Positions 48,490-61,241 are shown, counted from the stretch's first letter. The stretch: 64,000 nt of DNA from Flaccisagitta enflata (GCA_965153355.1 OZ231127.1:43462001-43526000); one strand, 5' to 3'. Translations and numbers: made by a program. Notes: generated from the sequence alone by a model not told the origin.

Positions 48490-49500
48490 AATGATGAGCA
48501 AAAGAAATAAGTTCATTTTCCCGACATCTGCTTGGTAAACGAAACATGTAAGACTTAATTTCTAAGCAAATTTTATCCAGGGATCTGAGATGAATCTAAC
48601 TTCGCCAATCATACGGGTGTGTTGTAGGCTTACAAGAAGTCAAATCAAAGGTTGGAAAAAACTTTTTTGAGGGCCTATTTGAGGGCCTAGTTGAGGCCGG
48701 AGAGAGCACATTTGAGCCATGAAAGACACATAGGAGGCTTTGAAGCTGAGAGGGCATAAATGAGGTCTGAAAGAGCTGTTATTACACCTGATAGGGTTGT
48801 CTAAAAGTTTAGCCAGGAGTGGGATGGACATAATGAAATTTGGGCCGCAGCCGGAAAAGGAAAAAAATAAAGGAACGGAGTTAGTGGGAGTGACGTGTGA
48901 CGAGTGGGAATGAGATAGAGAAAGAAAGTGAAAGAAGAGGTCGCGATCTCAATCAAACCAGAACAATGGGAACAACAACAAACAGCTGAGATTTCCAGGA
49001 ACGCAAAATCTACGCGGAGGAGAAGCCAGAGGGTACAAAGAAAACAAGGCTGAATATCCCGCAAACTCAGTCGCGTGTGATGAGGTGATGGTAAAGGGCT
49101 GGTTATCCGACATTCTGGCAGAAAATATCGTTTGTGGGCATTTTCACACAAGATGACACTATGAGGTGAAGGGTAATATCACACAATAATAATTTCGAAT
49201 GGCATCCCTGCAAAGGAAATCGGTGTAATTTTGAATATGGAACCGATGATAAGCACAGTCTTGACCGGATTAGTATTCGCAGATACTGAACAATTTACCG
49301 ACCGATCAACGAACATGTCGACTTTAAGCGTCGGGTTCACAAGTCTTAAGAAAATGTAAAGAACAAAAAAGAAAGCATATTCAGAGTAAAAAGGAACTAC
49401 AATGAAGCCGTAAGCTGTGCTCCGGGTCGTGTCTTTTCTATCCACTATGATTGATTAAAGCATTTTTTCTAACAAACAAGAAACGTGCGTATCTTGATGT
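48490..49500. other. No gene seen
   Basis: Spacer with an HP end fragment at 49042 and purine-rich sequence at 48640-48960. Confidence 0.45.
49042..49080 (+). mobile_element. HP element, left-end fragment
   Basis: AAAACAAGGCTGAATATCCC and CAGTCGCGTGTGATG match the AACAAGG end and inner word. No hairpin end follows. Confidence 0.4.
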
Positions 49501-49501
49501 A

Positions 49502-50190
49502 CAGGGAATACTCCACCAAATGACACCAAAGAAAATGTCATACCACCTTGGAAACAAGTATACCGACACCTTCAACTAAAGATATCTCCAATTCTAAAAT
49601 AGTTAGAAACTAAAAAAAAAAAAGAATAAATCTTTGACAAATTATCTCCAGAATGAATGCAATCTAGTATTTGTAGCTTTAGCCGTTTAGAAATGGCAAG
49701 CAAAAGAATGAAAACATTCATTTTTGAAAATGCAGAAAAAATTGGGCATGAAGAAATCAATTTTTAAGTGACAGTTTCAACTGAGGATACCTTGGCTTTT
49801 AGAAAAGCTAGAAACTTTTTGAAAAAGAGCAAATTCATCTTCATCAAAAAACCTTTAAGACGAGCGCAATCTGGTGTCTGCAGCTTTAAGGTTTAATCGT
49901 TTTTGAAGTTACAAGCAAAACAATAAAGCTATATCCAGAATGATTAGTTCAGCAAAGTTGGTTAGGAATTTTGAAACCAGATCATCCTTTACAAAATAAA
50001 TAGCTGTATGGAGTGCTTGAATTATGGAAAACTCAAATCAATTGAAAGGTAAAAACATCATATTATCCCCTAACTCTTTCAGTATGGTGTTTTGGTCAAT
50101 GCTAGGTGAAAAAAATCAATAAACTGCCTAGGTGTCAGTATAGGCAGAGATACATACAGACATCATCACTTGGAAAAAAGGGAAATTCCG
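49502..50190 (+). mobile_element. TA-flanked MITE upstream of the CxxC...HxxC gene
   Basis: The left end is CAGGGAATACTCCACCAAAT and the right end, inverted, is CGGAATTTCCCTTTTTTCC. TA flanks at 49500-49501 and 50191-50192. Its left end matches the right end of the 53775-54556 element (GACACCAAAGAAAA shared), so the two are inverted relatives. The match is divergent. Confidence 0.5.
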
Positions 50191-50450
50191 TACAAAGGTT
50201 TATTGAAAGAACTCAACTCTTCATCATGTGTACAAACAGATTATCAACTATTATACTCAAGATTTTTTGGTTTTTTCATATGCTGACGTCATAGAAAATC
50301 GCTCACGAAGGCCTTTTTTTTTTCATTGAAAAACTTGATTTCCCATAAAGATCAATCAAAATGAATTGAAAAAAAAGATTATGTGATGTGTCTCCCACTT
50401 CCTCACCCACCCTCTGTAAACTCCATCAGCCTTTTTGTCTACCACTTCCT

Positions 50451-50621
50451 CTTCCTCATCCTCCTCCTCCTCCTCCTCCTCCTCCTCCTCCTCCTCCTCC
50501 TTTTCCTCCTTCTCCTCCTCTGTTTTTTAAGCTCGTTGTGCGCTCATAAATGTAATATCTCTCCCTCTGTCATTGGTTTCTGTTCTGCTTGTCTGTCTGT
50601 TCTGTTCATCTGTCTTAGTCA

Positions 50622-50653
<32 letters not shown>

Positions 50654-50654
50654 G

Positions 50655-50722
<68 letters not shown>
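50451..50722. repeat. (TCC)n and (CT)n microsatellites
   Basis: TCC run at 50451-50520 and CT/CTGT run at 50625-50722. Confidence 0.93.
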
Positions 50723-50728
<6 letters not shown>

Positions 50729-50869
50729 CTCTCTTGTTGCTCTGTTAATTTGTCTGTTTCCCCTTTGGTTCTTTTTTCTTTGTTTGTTTTCATGTCTGTC
50801 TGTATCTTTGTGTATGTTTGTGTATTTGTCTTTCTATCTTTGTCTGTCATTCTGTCAGTCTGTCTGTCT

Positions 50870-51175
<306 letters not shown>

Positions 51176-51288
51176 CCAACCTCTGCGTTGCCAGTGAAAT
51201 GAAAATGTTTTACCGGTGAAATCACAATTTCATCTTGCCGATGAGTGTTTTTCAGTTTCAATTGCCATGATCATCCATTGCCAAAAAA

Positions 51289-51513
51289 ATGTTCACCAGA
51301 AGTAAAGATAAGCATAAGCCAATCAACATTCAAACTTACAACAGTGATTGGGTCTTAACCAATACAATCTTGAAATCTTATAAGAATAGTGAACATATAA
51401 AATTAGAAAGTGTTGTATGTTCAAAGGGTACCTTTACTGTGAGGGAAACTGACCACCCCCAACGCAGGACCCATTTATGTCCAATACAGGACTATGCATA
51501 CAAAACAACTTTT
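51289..51513 (+). CDS. Exon 1 of a 530-aa protein with two CxxC...HxxC modules
   Basis: This exon encodes residues 1-75 from the ATG at 51289, with a weak A-rich context. The start is the first ATG of the open frame and could be revised. I place the donor at T|GTAAAGT (51514), which fits the consensus and leaves phase 0. The next exon, at 51681, continues in phase 0. The segment is basic at its start and mixed afterwards, with two cysteines and no domain I recognise. A CT microsatellite of more than 200 bases ends about 115 bases upstream. The exon is AT-rich like its surroundings, unlike the GC-rich gene at 18.7 kb. Confidence 0.55.
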
Positions 51514-51680
51514 GTAAAGTATGGATGGCAAATTTGAAGAAACTAGGTTGGATAAGCTACATCAGGTAAAATATCGATACTAAATTGATATTCTTAGCAT
51601 TTTTATGGATGACAATAAAGAATTGTAATTCTAAATTCTTGATAAGGTTTTCTTCTTGATTTTTCCCCCTTTTTTCTTAG

Positions 51681-51814
51681 TTTGGTTATGTCATGCCTGA
51701 TAGGAGCAATGAAGATATGTTCTTCTATGAGACTGATGTAAAACCAATTTTAGATGGCACAAACTTTTCCGTTTACAAAATTAGGACAGATTGGCCAGAA
51801 GAGTATATTTTCAG
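51681..51814 (+). CDS. Exon 2 of the 530-aa CxxC...HxxC protein
   Basis: The acceptor TTTTTCTTAG ends at 51680 and the donor AG|GTAACC starts at 51815. The exon is 134 bases with one open frame, giving residues 76-119 plus two bases of the joint Ser120 codon. The phases of exons 1, 2 and 3 (0, then 2) agree without forcing, which is the main support for the model. The residues are rich in Asp, Glu, Tyr and Phe. No motif was recognised. Confidence 0.58.
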
Positions 51815-51971
51815 GTAACCAAATCTTTAAAAGAAGTGTATTGACTGATATTACTTGGTCCATTGGTATTCAAAATGTTTTTTAAGTACAATATTTTTTC
51901 AATTTACAAATTTTTGCTTAAATTTTGCTAAGATGCTTTTCTTTTCACCTTGCCTGTACCCAAAAAAACAG

Positions 51972-53205
51972 TGATGGACAGCTTCTGGAAGGCAATCAAG
52001 GGTTCAAGTATGTTTGTGCTGACAAAACATGGGTTACATTCAGTTGTGGTTTAAATCAAGCCTCCACAACTCCGGCAAATATACTTTCAAAGCATTTCAG
52101 TTTGCCCAAAGCCACAGAGGAAGGTGAACAAACAACTACTGGTAGCTTCACTTTGGGAGAATCTGAAGCTACCATGCCCAAATCTGTTCATGCTGGGGGT
52201 CAACAGGCTACAAGGAGCTCAACTTTGGAAGAGCCCCAAGCAAGTGGCTTTCTCATACCAAAACCGGCTGATACAAAAGAGCAACAGGCTGCAAGAGGTT
52301 CATCTACTGAAGGATCTCGAGAAAGCTCTATTTTGGGTGACCCCAAAGTAATTTGTTCACTCTTGTCAAGAGCCACTGATTTTAGGGAACAGTCAGTTGA
52401 AAGTTCAACTTCTGGAGAATCCAGAACTGGTGACTTACCTTCTCTTGACGTTTTCACTATTTTGACTGAGGATGAAAGTGCAGGAATACCCGTTCAACAG
52501 CCTGCTATTACAACTGATCAAGCAGCAGGAGGTTCTCAAGTTTCTGATGTGGTATCTACCATACCTCTGCCACAAGAGCTTGCAGAGTCAAATGATGAAG
52601 CCAGAGAAGCTGGTTCTTTACTTATCTGTTTTTGTCCCTTCTGCAATGAACAAATTGAACCATCTGATCAATGCACAGTACTAACCACAAGAGGTGTTGA
52701 AGGCATACAAGATGCTGCAAAAAGAAGAGAGGATCAAAATTTGAATGTATTTGTTAACCAAAAAGTCCATACTGTATGTCGACAAAAGTACAATGATCCA
52801 CTAAGAATTGCTCAATTTGTGAAACAGAAAAACAAAAAAGCAAGGTCTGAAAGTCCAAGTCTAAGATCAACAGTAGCAAGTTTTGATTTCAAATCTGCTT
52901 GTTTCTTTTGTGGCTTTTCCATTTTAGCTAAAGATGATGTGAGCCATTGTCGCACAATAGGCTTGAGAGAAACAATACTGGCAAAGTGTGGAAAGCGTCA
53001 AGATCCATGGAGTAATCAAATAAAGCACAGAGTTCAAAATGTGCATGATTTACATGCTGCTGATGCCATTTATCATAGGCAGTGTCACAGAAATTTTATG
53101 AGTAACCTCAACTTACCATCGCGCTATGAACCTGAAGAGCAGTTATCAAAGAGACCAAAGGTAGAGCGTGGAAACATGCTGCATGGAATTGAAGATGATA
53201 ATTAA
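51972..53205 (+). CDS. Exon 3 (last) of the 530-aa protein, carrying both zinc-binding-type modules
   Basis: The acceptor is CAAAAAAACAG ending at 51971. The first base T completes Ser120, and the stop ends at 53205. Residues about 170-290 are Ser/Thr/Gly/Glu-rich and form degenerate repeats of about 30 residues. Module 1 has C341-x2-C344 and, about 40 residues later, H386-x2-C389. Module 2 has C430-x2-C433 and ends in an H-x2-C inside YHRQC, with a DLHAADA motif just before it. Paired CxxC...YHxxC modules of this style are familiar to me from high-copy, transposon-associated invertebrate proteins; that is general knowledge, not a search result. I see no catalytic transposase triad. The gene lies between two inverted MITE copies. 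It could be a mobile-element gene or a host gene. Confidence 0.62.
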
Positions 53206-53774
53206 GGCTGGAACTTCCCTCAAACAGAATCTGAACCACTCAAATCAAAATATGAGGACATCGACTTATAATGTTAAGAGTTTACATCTTGGCCAGATTA
53301 AATGAAGTTTTTTAAGCCCGTGTACCTTGTAGGGTAATTTAGAAATGTTTTGCATGAATTTGTCTCCCTACAGAAAAAAAGATTGATCAATAACAAACAA
53401 TCAATCACAAGATTTCACAAGCCTTTGCCCAGCCATCTGCAACAATGCTGTGAACCCTCAGACTTTTGTTGCTTTCTTGAAAATCATTTTTATATATAAT
53501 TTTTAACTTTTTTGGGAAAATCCTCATGTTATTCAAGAAGTGTTATAAAAATTTAATGAAATACAATCATTTTTGATAACCTAACAAAAGAAATAACACA
53601 AATATCAAAGAAACCTGAAAACACCATGTTTTTTCCTCACTCAAAAATATGCGATTTTTGCGTTTTTTTTTTAAGTATGAATATCTTGAAATTACCTTAA
53701 AAGTTTTGGTATAATAATTTTTTTTCTTAAAATATATATTCTTAAGATGGGAAAAATGCCTTCAATCGTTTGTA

Positions 53775-54556
53775 CGCAATTTCCCCTACGTGGTTCTGTA
53801 CATATCTCTGCCTAGTATACTTATTTCCAAGATTGTATTTCAGCTTCTAGAAGAGATAATCCAATTCTGAAAAAAGTTCCAGAAAGCACTTTGAAACCGA
53901 TTTTATGAGGTACAAATAAAATAAACACAAATTTAAAGCTGTGGCTGTACTATACCATTGAAAGGAACTTTGAAATTGGCGAGGCATGCATTTTCAGGTT
54001 TTGGGGTTTTGGAGTGGTAATACTGATTTTGATGAAATTTCTCAACCTATTGAGCCAAAACCCCGGGGTTGGGCTTGATACAAAGATATTTTGAAAGTAG
54101 ATTACATAAAATGACCAAGCTAAAATTCTATGTATAATCAGAAATTAGCCTATCAAAGGTCAAAAACAACATTTTTGCTCATGAAATCCTTGTGAAAAAT
54201 GTATTAATCTGATAGATATATGATGGGAAACTAAAAAATCACTTCAGATACTAAATATCTATAATAATATGTTCAATTTGAGACCATTTCCAGCAGTTTG
54301 GCACAATTTGTTGATAAGTAGCAGTGAAAGAAAGTGCAACACTCAATTGTTTTCTTAAGAAAAACAGTAATACTTCTCAAAAATTGAGAATATTTCACTT
54401 TTTACGTGTTTTTTTTTTCAAAACACAATTTGTTAGTTTAAAACAAACAAAATCGGTTTGCAAGTTCTTCCAGGAACTTTTTTCCGAATTGGATTATCAT
54501 TTCTAGAAGCTGAAATACGACGTTTTCTTTGGTGTCTTTTTGCGGGGTACTTCCTG
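53775..54556 (-). mobile_element. TA-flanked MITE downstream of the CxxC...HxxC gene
   Basis: The left end is CGCAATTTCCCCTACG and the right end, inverted, is CAGGAAGTACCCCGCAAAAA. TA flanks at 53773-53774 and 54557-54558. An internal inverted repeat holds TTTCAGCTTCTAGAA, GATAATCCAATTC and AAAAAAGTTCC (53840-53900 against 54450-54525). Confidence 0.55.
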
Positions 54557-54559
54557 TAA

Positions 54560-55554
54560 CAGTTTTGAGCAATGATGAATAGATAACGAGAATACTCAAA
54601 ATTAGATATAGGACTGTGTTATGGTGAAGTCACTTCACAGAGGTTGAGTTTCGTTTCCAAAAAATGAAATTTTGTAATGATTTGTTGATTTTGGGGCTTT
54701 AGTTATTGATTGCGGAGAATACCCGACCAATTTGGTCGCTTGTGTACTCTAATTCGATTGGACCGTTCTCTCAAACTGTTCCATGAGACAATTCCCTGTG
54801 GAGTAGCAGCAGCTGTACCCACGACTCTCTCCCACTTTTATCAAATTCTACTTTTTCAAATTTGTTGAACAAAAATTCGGGTCACAAAAACAGCTGTGCC
54901 AGCACTTGCTGTAGCTCGGAGCGACGTCGAATTATTGTTGATGTTTTCATGAATTGAATCAATGTCTATTTCCTCAAAGCTTCGAAGCTCTTTAACTCTG
55001 TAATAGAAGGTAACGCAAACTCACACGCTCAGATTCACACTCACACCAAGACACAGCCCCTCGACATACACACACACACCTTTCGAGACGCCACAGTGCG
55101 GCGCTTTCAAGCAGTTTCAAGCAGTAACCCCGCGTTACTTGTTGTGCGTATACGTATGTCAATGTGATTGTAGGTTACACCTGAAATATTCAGGACTAGA
55201 GAACGCGATATTCTTTTATTTAAAAAAGTGACATCACCCCTTTCGACTTGATCGCTTTACTATGAAAACGTGAAAATAGCGACGGGAACCACGAACTGTA
55301 TCGTGGTACGTCTTTAAAAAAAAGAAAAAAAAAGAAGAATTCTTCCTCTTCATTGCCGTGTTTCTCCACCATCTGTTCTGCCCCTCCTCCGCATTCAATA
55401 CGACCATTTCCATAACCCTTCTCCCTTATTTCGCTCGCGGGCTCAGTCATCTTGCTCAGTGTCTGTCTTTCTGTTCCAGTCTGATATCGTATGACATTCT
55501 CCATCTGTCTGTCTGCACCGCTTTATCTGTAACTCTTCGTCGGTGTATCTCCCA

Positions 55555-55555
<1 letters not shown>
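54560..55555. other. No gene seen
   Basis: Mixed sequence. The frames at 55220-55660 are short and run into the CT microsatellite. Confidence 0.45.

Positions 55556-55556
<1 letters not shown>

Positions 55557-55638
<82 letters not shown>
55557..55638. repeat. (CT)n microsatellite
   Basis: Pure CT. Confidence 0.95.
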
Positions 55639-55641
<3 letters not shown>

Positions 55642-56037
55642 CTTCCCTCCTACATGCTGAATGGCCGCAAGGAAAATTCATTTTATTAGATTTCATTCCG
55701 TGAGGAATTCTACCCTTCATCCTTTACTCTTTTTTTCTCTCCAACGTGTGGACAAATGGGTAATAAGAAATACAATTCAAACATGCAAGATAAGGTCGTT
55801 ACCAACCTTTGCTATGGGTTATGTCTTTCATAATTATATGAGGAACAATCGGACGAAAGTAGACGACCTAATGTTTAGCCAAGATAGGGGTCGTTGACTC
55901 GTTGTGCAGGCCGGGGGGGGGGAAGGGTTGCAGGGCGGTGCGTAGGAAGACAAACTTGTTTTGTCACCAAGGAAGGCTTGATACAAATCATCATAATCCA
56001 GTACTGATTTAGTATGACACAAGACATGCTTGAAGTA

Positions 56038-56444
56038 CACTTATTTTTTAAATAAGAACGTCATTTTTTTTCAAAGGCTTCATGTTCTTATTTTTCAAGC
56101 CAAATGGACCCGTCAACATTCTTAGAGCGTTCTTAATTTAAAATACTATATAAACTATAAGGAACCTTATGATATATTATCATTTGATTATATTAAATAT
56201 ATTTCTATTGAATACTATTAAAACAAATGCTAAACATTAATGTTTGAGGATATTTTCTTGGTATCTATATTAGAAATTAAACATTTTTATCTTAATTATA
56301 TTAAAATGTTAATGTTTTGTTAATGTTCTATAAATGTTACTTTAAGCAAATTTTCTTTCTCAAGATTTGAAGCCTTCGTATGTTCTTAAGATGTTCTTAA
56401 TTTTGGGGCCATTCGAAGCCTTGATGTTCTTATAAACTAGGTTC

Positions 56445-56446
<2 letters not shown>
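56038..56446. mobile_element. CACTT...AAGTG family element, short copy
   Basis: The left end CACTTATTTTTTAAATAAG and AACGTCATTTTTTT match the inverted right end of the 45-46 kb element. The right side has GAAGCCTTGATGTTCTTAT and runs into a GA microsatellite at 56449, so its tip is missing or altered. Confidence 0.42.

Positions 56447-56448
<2 letters not shown>

Positions 56449-56514
<66 letters not shown>
56449..56514. repeat. (GA)n microsatellite
   Basis: Pure GA at the right edge of a CACTT-family element. Confidence 0.95.
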
Positions 56515-56517
<3 letters not shown>

Positions 56518-56519
56518 GC

Positions 56520-57640
56520 TGAGACAGATGGATAAGCCTACGAGGGAAACAGAAAAAGTGAAAGTTAGGAGAAAGTTTCTTGGGCGTTTCTTTCATTTCG
56601 CGGTTGTCAGCAAAGTCCGCATGCGATATTGATTTTCCTCCAAAGCTATATTCAATTTACATCAACGTGGGAATTGTTTCAATGCTTAAACGACATGACA
56701 ATTTACCAAATTTTAGAAAAAATGAAATTTTGCAAACAAAAGTAGAATTACAATGACGTCTCAGATCGATGATTTATCTTTTCCGGAATCTACATTTAAA
56801 CCCGAGTAATAAATGCAGCTCGCTACCATCTTGGCCATAAAGGACAGCTGAAGAGAGGCATAATCTTTATAAGAGCGTTTCTCCTTAATAAACAAAGCTA
56901 CAACAGGATCTTTGTAAGATTGTTTCTCTTAAACAAACAAAGCTACAATAACCAGACTGATCCATTGAAAGAGTTGTTAATTATTTCTCAAATGCGACCA
57001 AGCAGGGGTCAGTGGCTAAAATATTTTGATGGCAATATACTTCTAAAGCTGATTCTCGCATTGAGCTGTAATATGTATCTTTAAGTTTTATTACATCCAA
57101 ATCATCATGTTAAAATGAGGTGGGTAAGATTCTCCAAACTTTTCGACACTTTCATGAAATGTCGAATTCAAATAAGACATACAGACTTTGTATTTTAGTA
57201 CACAGATTTTTTTTCTAAAATGAAGATCAATCCGCAATTCAATACAGTTACACCATGCTTTTCGAGGGTAATAGACATTAGCCTTTGCGTAGTTAATAAA
57301 AGAATTTAAGATCTCTCATCTCCTTTTTCAAATCAGTGCTGTTCAGAACCAATCCGTCTTTAATAGATACAATTAGTTTGTCCCTTTACATCCGTTATTG
57401 CGGGGTCCAACTGTATTCACAATTTCCAAAAATTTCCTCAGCTTTCCAGCTTTACGAAGGTGGGTAAACAGATAAAGAAAAAAAATGAGATGGGCGCAAT
57501 TTCGACGAGCTATCATCGTTAGAAAAACGATGCAACTTTAAACACCTCTGCACCTTTGGTCAAGGTCGTCCTTGAATACCGTCTCTATCCAGAAAACCAA
57601 GGTTCTTCCCCTGATTGAATTTTTCCCCTCTAACCGGCCC
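56520..57640. other. No gene seen; possible diverged foldback MITE
   Basis: 56860-57060 has a direct duplication around TAAACAAACAAAGCTACAA and weak similarity to the MITE at 4823-5051. Confidence 0.4.
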
Positions 57641-57651
57641 AGCAAAGAAAA

Positions 57652-57723
57652 ATGTTCATTGCCCAGGAAAAAAACCTGCTAACTCAGAGAAACCGCAGGA
57701 AGAAAGAAAGGTTACGTGCTGAG
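57652..57723 (+). CDS. Possible first coding exon (24 codons)
   Basis: An ATG in an AAAATG context opens MFIAQEKNLLTQRNRRKKER and LRAE, ending at a perfect donor GAG|GTAAGTG (57724). It follows a CT-rich stretch with a possible acceptor ending CCGGCCCAG at 57642. The end is strongly basic. No downstream exon was found before the window's SSR and satellite region. Low confidence. Confidence 0.25.
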
Positions 57724-57900
57724 GTAAGTGTGAAATTACTAATAGCAAAGACGTTATACAATCAAGACTGGAGGGGAAACATTAAGAATCAGACATAATC
57801 GCTTCAAAACTATCTTTCATAGCCATATTTTAATAACATTAACAATAGCAAGAACAACAGAAACAGCAGCAACATCAACAACGCGATAACAAAACAATAA

Positions 57901-57902
57901 AG

Positions 57903-57998
<96 letters not shown>
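57901..57998. repeat. (CAA)n microsatellite
   Basis: CAA run with one CATCAA unit. Confidence 0.95.
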
Positions 57999-58191
57999 TA
58001 TCTAAATCTTAGCTTTCAAAACCATCAATTGGACAATTGGACAAATTGATTTGTCGGTTCTTGAGGACTCTAAGTTAATGGGAATTCAATGATGAAATGC
58101 CTCAATGACAAATTTTCAATGGTTTTAGAATGGATGCAGAAAGAGTGAAAGAGAGACGGCAAGAGACAGATCGAGAGACAGACAGGCAATA

Positions 58192-58195
<4 letters not shown>

Positions 58196-58261
<66 letters not shown>

Positions 58262-58307
58262 AGGCCCCAAGAGTCAGGAGAGAGACAGAGATATCTCTTG
58301 AGAGAGA

Positions 58308-58368
<61 letters not shown>
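58196..58368. repeat. Two (GA)n microsatellites
   Basis: GA runs at 58196-58259 and 58296-58368, just left of the 100-bp satellite. Confidence 0.95.
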
Positions 58369-58371
<3 letters not shown>

Positions 58372-58476
58372 GTGGATTCTCTGACAAATCTCGGAATTTT
58401 TCGCTTCCTTTATGGTGCTCGCGGGACTCGTGAGCGCGAGAAGGGCAAATTGAATGAGAATGGCGATGGAGGTGAT

Positions 58477-58626
58477 CTGGGGGCCCAACCAGGGTGTTGT
58501 TTGGCGCAATCACCTAGATAAGTGGGTGGGTGGGGATTGGAGTAAATGTACGATTATAATGGTAATCAGGGAGATCTGAGGGGCCCAACCAGGGTGTTGT
58601 TTGGTGCAATCACCTAAATAAGGGGG
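58477..58626. repeat. 100-bp satellite, left part (split by an insertion)
   Basis: About one and a half units contain GGGCCCAACCAGGGTGTTGT and GGGGATTGGAGTAAATG. The array stops at AATAAGGGGG where the hAT-like element begins, and resumes in register at 61771. Confidence 0.75.
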
Positions 58627-58771
58627 CAGGCGTGCTTTTTTTTCTTTCCTTCCGAGTAACTCACATTTCCCCCAAGGATTTTCCGAGGAAGTTTTTTTCT
58701 AAAACAATTCAGATCTTTTGTTTGTTTTTTTTTTTTGGTTTTGTTTTTTTTTTTTGGGGGGGGGGTTTCCC

Positions 58772-58856
58772 GCTTGGGTGAAGCTTTAATTCGAGCAGAT
58801 TTGGGTTGAGATGAATAAAACCCAGCCCTCACTTCGCCCTAACGCTAGCCCTTAAA
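58772..58856. repeat. Small dispersed repeat with internal hairpins (copy 2)
   Basis: AGCTTTAATTCGAGCAGATT, AAACCCAGCCCTCAC and CCTAACGCTAGCCC match the copy at 38990-39085. Confidence 0.45.
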
Positions 58857-59131
58857 CCACCCCCAAACCCCACCTCAACCCTAACCCTACCCCTAAAAAA
58901 AAACAGGTTAGAAAGTCAGTAAACAAAAGAGCTCCTTGATTTATACATCTGTTCCTTTTCGGACTTGTCAAACTGCCTCAAACCTGTCTAATCTCATGTT
59001 TACCAACCCTAATTTAAAAGAGATGGAAATGATTTCATCAATTATCTAGTTTGCATAATGCAGTTTGATAATTTTTGTTTTTTTAAACGACAAACATTTA
59101 AATTTTTCTCAATTGGAATTTTAGTCAACTA

Positions 59132-61241
59132 CAGTACGAGAATCGAAGAATTGACCAACTCCAGGGAAGCGATATCTGCTAAACCGCTAGGAATCAAGCT
59201 AAAATTTTTTACCCCATTATGCAACTATAGGTCCTCTATATTGCATAAGGTTTTGGAGCGAATCCGAGAATTTCATTTTTTTTTTTTACAAAATTTTTTT
59301 TTTCAGTTTTTTGCTGATTTCAACCACGAAAATTACACACAAACAAAATTCTTTCATATGTATATTAGTAAGACACATTTACATGAAATTCATTTTTTGT
59401 TGGAGATTTTCCGCCTATTTTTGGGGCTACGGCACCCATAACTCAAAAAACACAAAAAGTGGAATATCTCCTCAGATTTTCGATAAAATCTCCTGATTTT
59501 TGGTGTGGTAGTAGTTTTTGGACTCACTAATAAGTGTGCAAAATTTCGGTTCTTCAAAAAAAATTTTGACACAGTAATGAAATTTTGAAATATTCACAAA
59601 ATGCAATGTAAGAGGTTTTACCCTCCAAATTTTTTTTTTAAAGTAAAAAAATTTGCCAGTTGTTATTTTTTGACATAGTTAATTATAAATTAAGAGTTTC
59701 TGAAAAAAATTTTTAGCTAGCCCTCTTTGAAAAAAATTTTTTTTCTCAAAAATTGTGAAAATGACCCATTTTTTAAAGTTAAATAAAAACTGTTCCTGTC
59801 ATCCGATCATCTTCATTTTTGGTGTAGTTGTTACCTATTATCTACCCTAACTTCACCTAAAATTTGAGCTCACTGCGCCAAACGGTTGCGGAGATATTGA
59901 CGTTCAAAGTTACTTTGTCAGAGCAAAATCAGCAAAATTGGCATTTTGGCCATTTTTGAGCTTGCATAAAATTTCATTTTTTCTACCAGAGACCTCCATT
60001 TTGGCTGAAGTTACTCAAGTTTAAGCATATATTCATATTCCAAAATTTCACACTTGTCAGCCAAGCCGTTTTAGGGATATGGTGGTCCAAAGTTTTAAAA
60101 AACGCCAATTTTTCAACAAAAATTACAATGAAAATTTTTCCAAAAAATTTGGAAAAAAATTTGTCCTCAAGGTTTTGAATCTGGGTGAATTAGATAATTC
60201 CCAATTGTGTTGAACCCCTTTTTGGAAACCATTTTATGAAAATTTTTTGCTTATTTTTTTCCCGAAGATTTGGTTGAAAAAATGGCGTTTTTTTAAACTT
60301 TGGACCATCATATCCCTAAAACGGCTTGGCTGACAAGTGTGAAATTTTGGAATATGAATATATGCCTGAACCTGAGTAACTTAAGCCAAAATGGAAGTCT
60401 CTGGAAGAAAAAATGAAATTTTATGCAAGCTCAAAAATGGCCAAAATGCCAATTTTGCTGATTTTGCTCTGACAAAGTAACTTTGAACATCAATATCTCC
60501 GCAACCGTTTGGCGCAGTGAGCTCAAATTTTAGGTGAAGTTAGGGTAGATAATAGGTAACAACTACACCAAAAATGAAGATGATCGGATGACAGGAACAT
60601 TTTTTATTCAACTTTAAAAAATGGGTCATTTTCACGATTTTTGAAGAAAAAATTTTTTTCTAAGAGGAGTTAATTAAAATTTTCAGAAACTCTTGATTTA
60701 TAATTAACTATGTCAAAAAATAACAATTGGCAAAATATCTTATTTTAAAAAAAAATTTTGAGGGTAAAGCCTCTTAAATTGCATTTTGTGAATATTTCAA
60801 AATTTCATAACTGTGTCAAAAATTTTTTTGAAGAACTGAAATTTTGCACACTTATTAGTGAGTCAAAACTACTACCACACCAAAAATCAGGAGATTTTAT
60901 TGAAAACCTGAGAGATATTCCACTTTTGTTTTTGTGAGTTTTGTGCCATTTTAAAAATAGGCGGAAAATCTCAACAAAAAATGAATTTCATGTGAATGTG
61001 TCTTACTAATATACATATGAAAGAATTTTTTTTGTGTGTAATTTTTGTAGTTGAAATCAGCAAAAAACTGAAAAAAAATTTTTTGTAAAAAAAAAAATGA
61101 AATTCTCGGATTCGTTCCAAAACCTTATGCAATATAGAGGACCTATAGGTGCATAATGGGGTAAAAAATTTTAGCTTGATTCCTAGCGGTTTGGCAGATA
61201 TCGCTTCCCTGGAGTTGGTCAATTCTTCGATTCTCGTACTG
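59132..61241. mobile_element. 2.1 kb palindromic (foldback) element with TA target site
   Basis: Arms of about 1.0 kb run 59132 to about 60140 and about 60230 to 61241. The terminal sequence CAGTACGAGAATCGAAGAAT is identical at both ends, and the first 120 bases differ at only three or four positions. TA flanks both ends (59130-59131 and 61242-61243). CAGT ends with TA duplication suggest a Tc1/mariner-type MITE. The two arms give similar small frames that I do not call genes. Confidence 0.7.

Noticed and set aside
58860-58905. Telomere-like CCCTAACCCTA words
   Set aside because: Only two or three imperfect units inside a transposable element shoulder; not a telomere array.
59058-59441. 127-codon frame, with a similar one at 60971-61222
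   Set aside because: Both are the same segment of the two palindrome arms; T-rich and without gene-like features.
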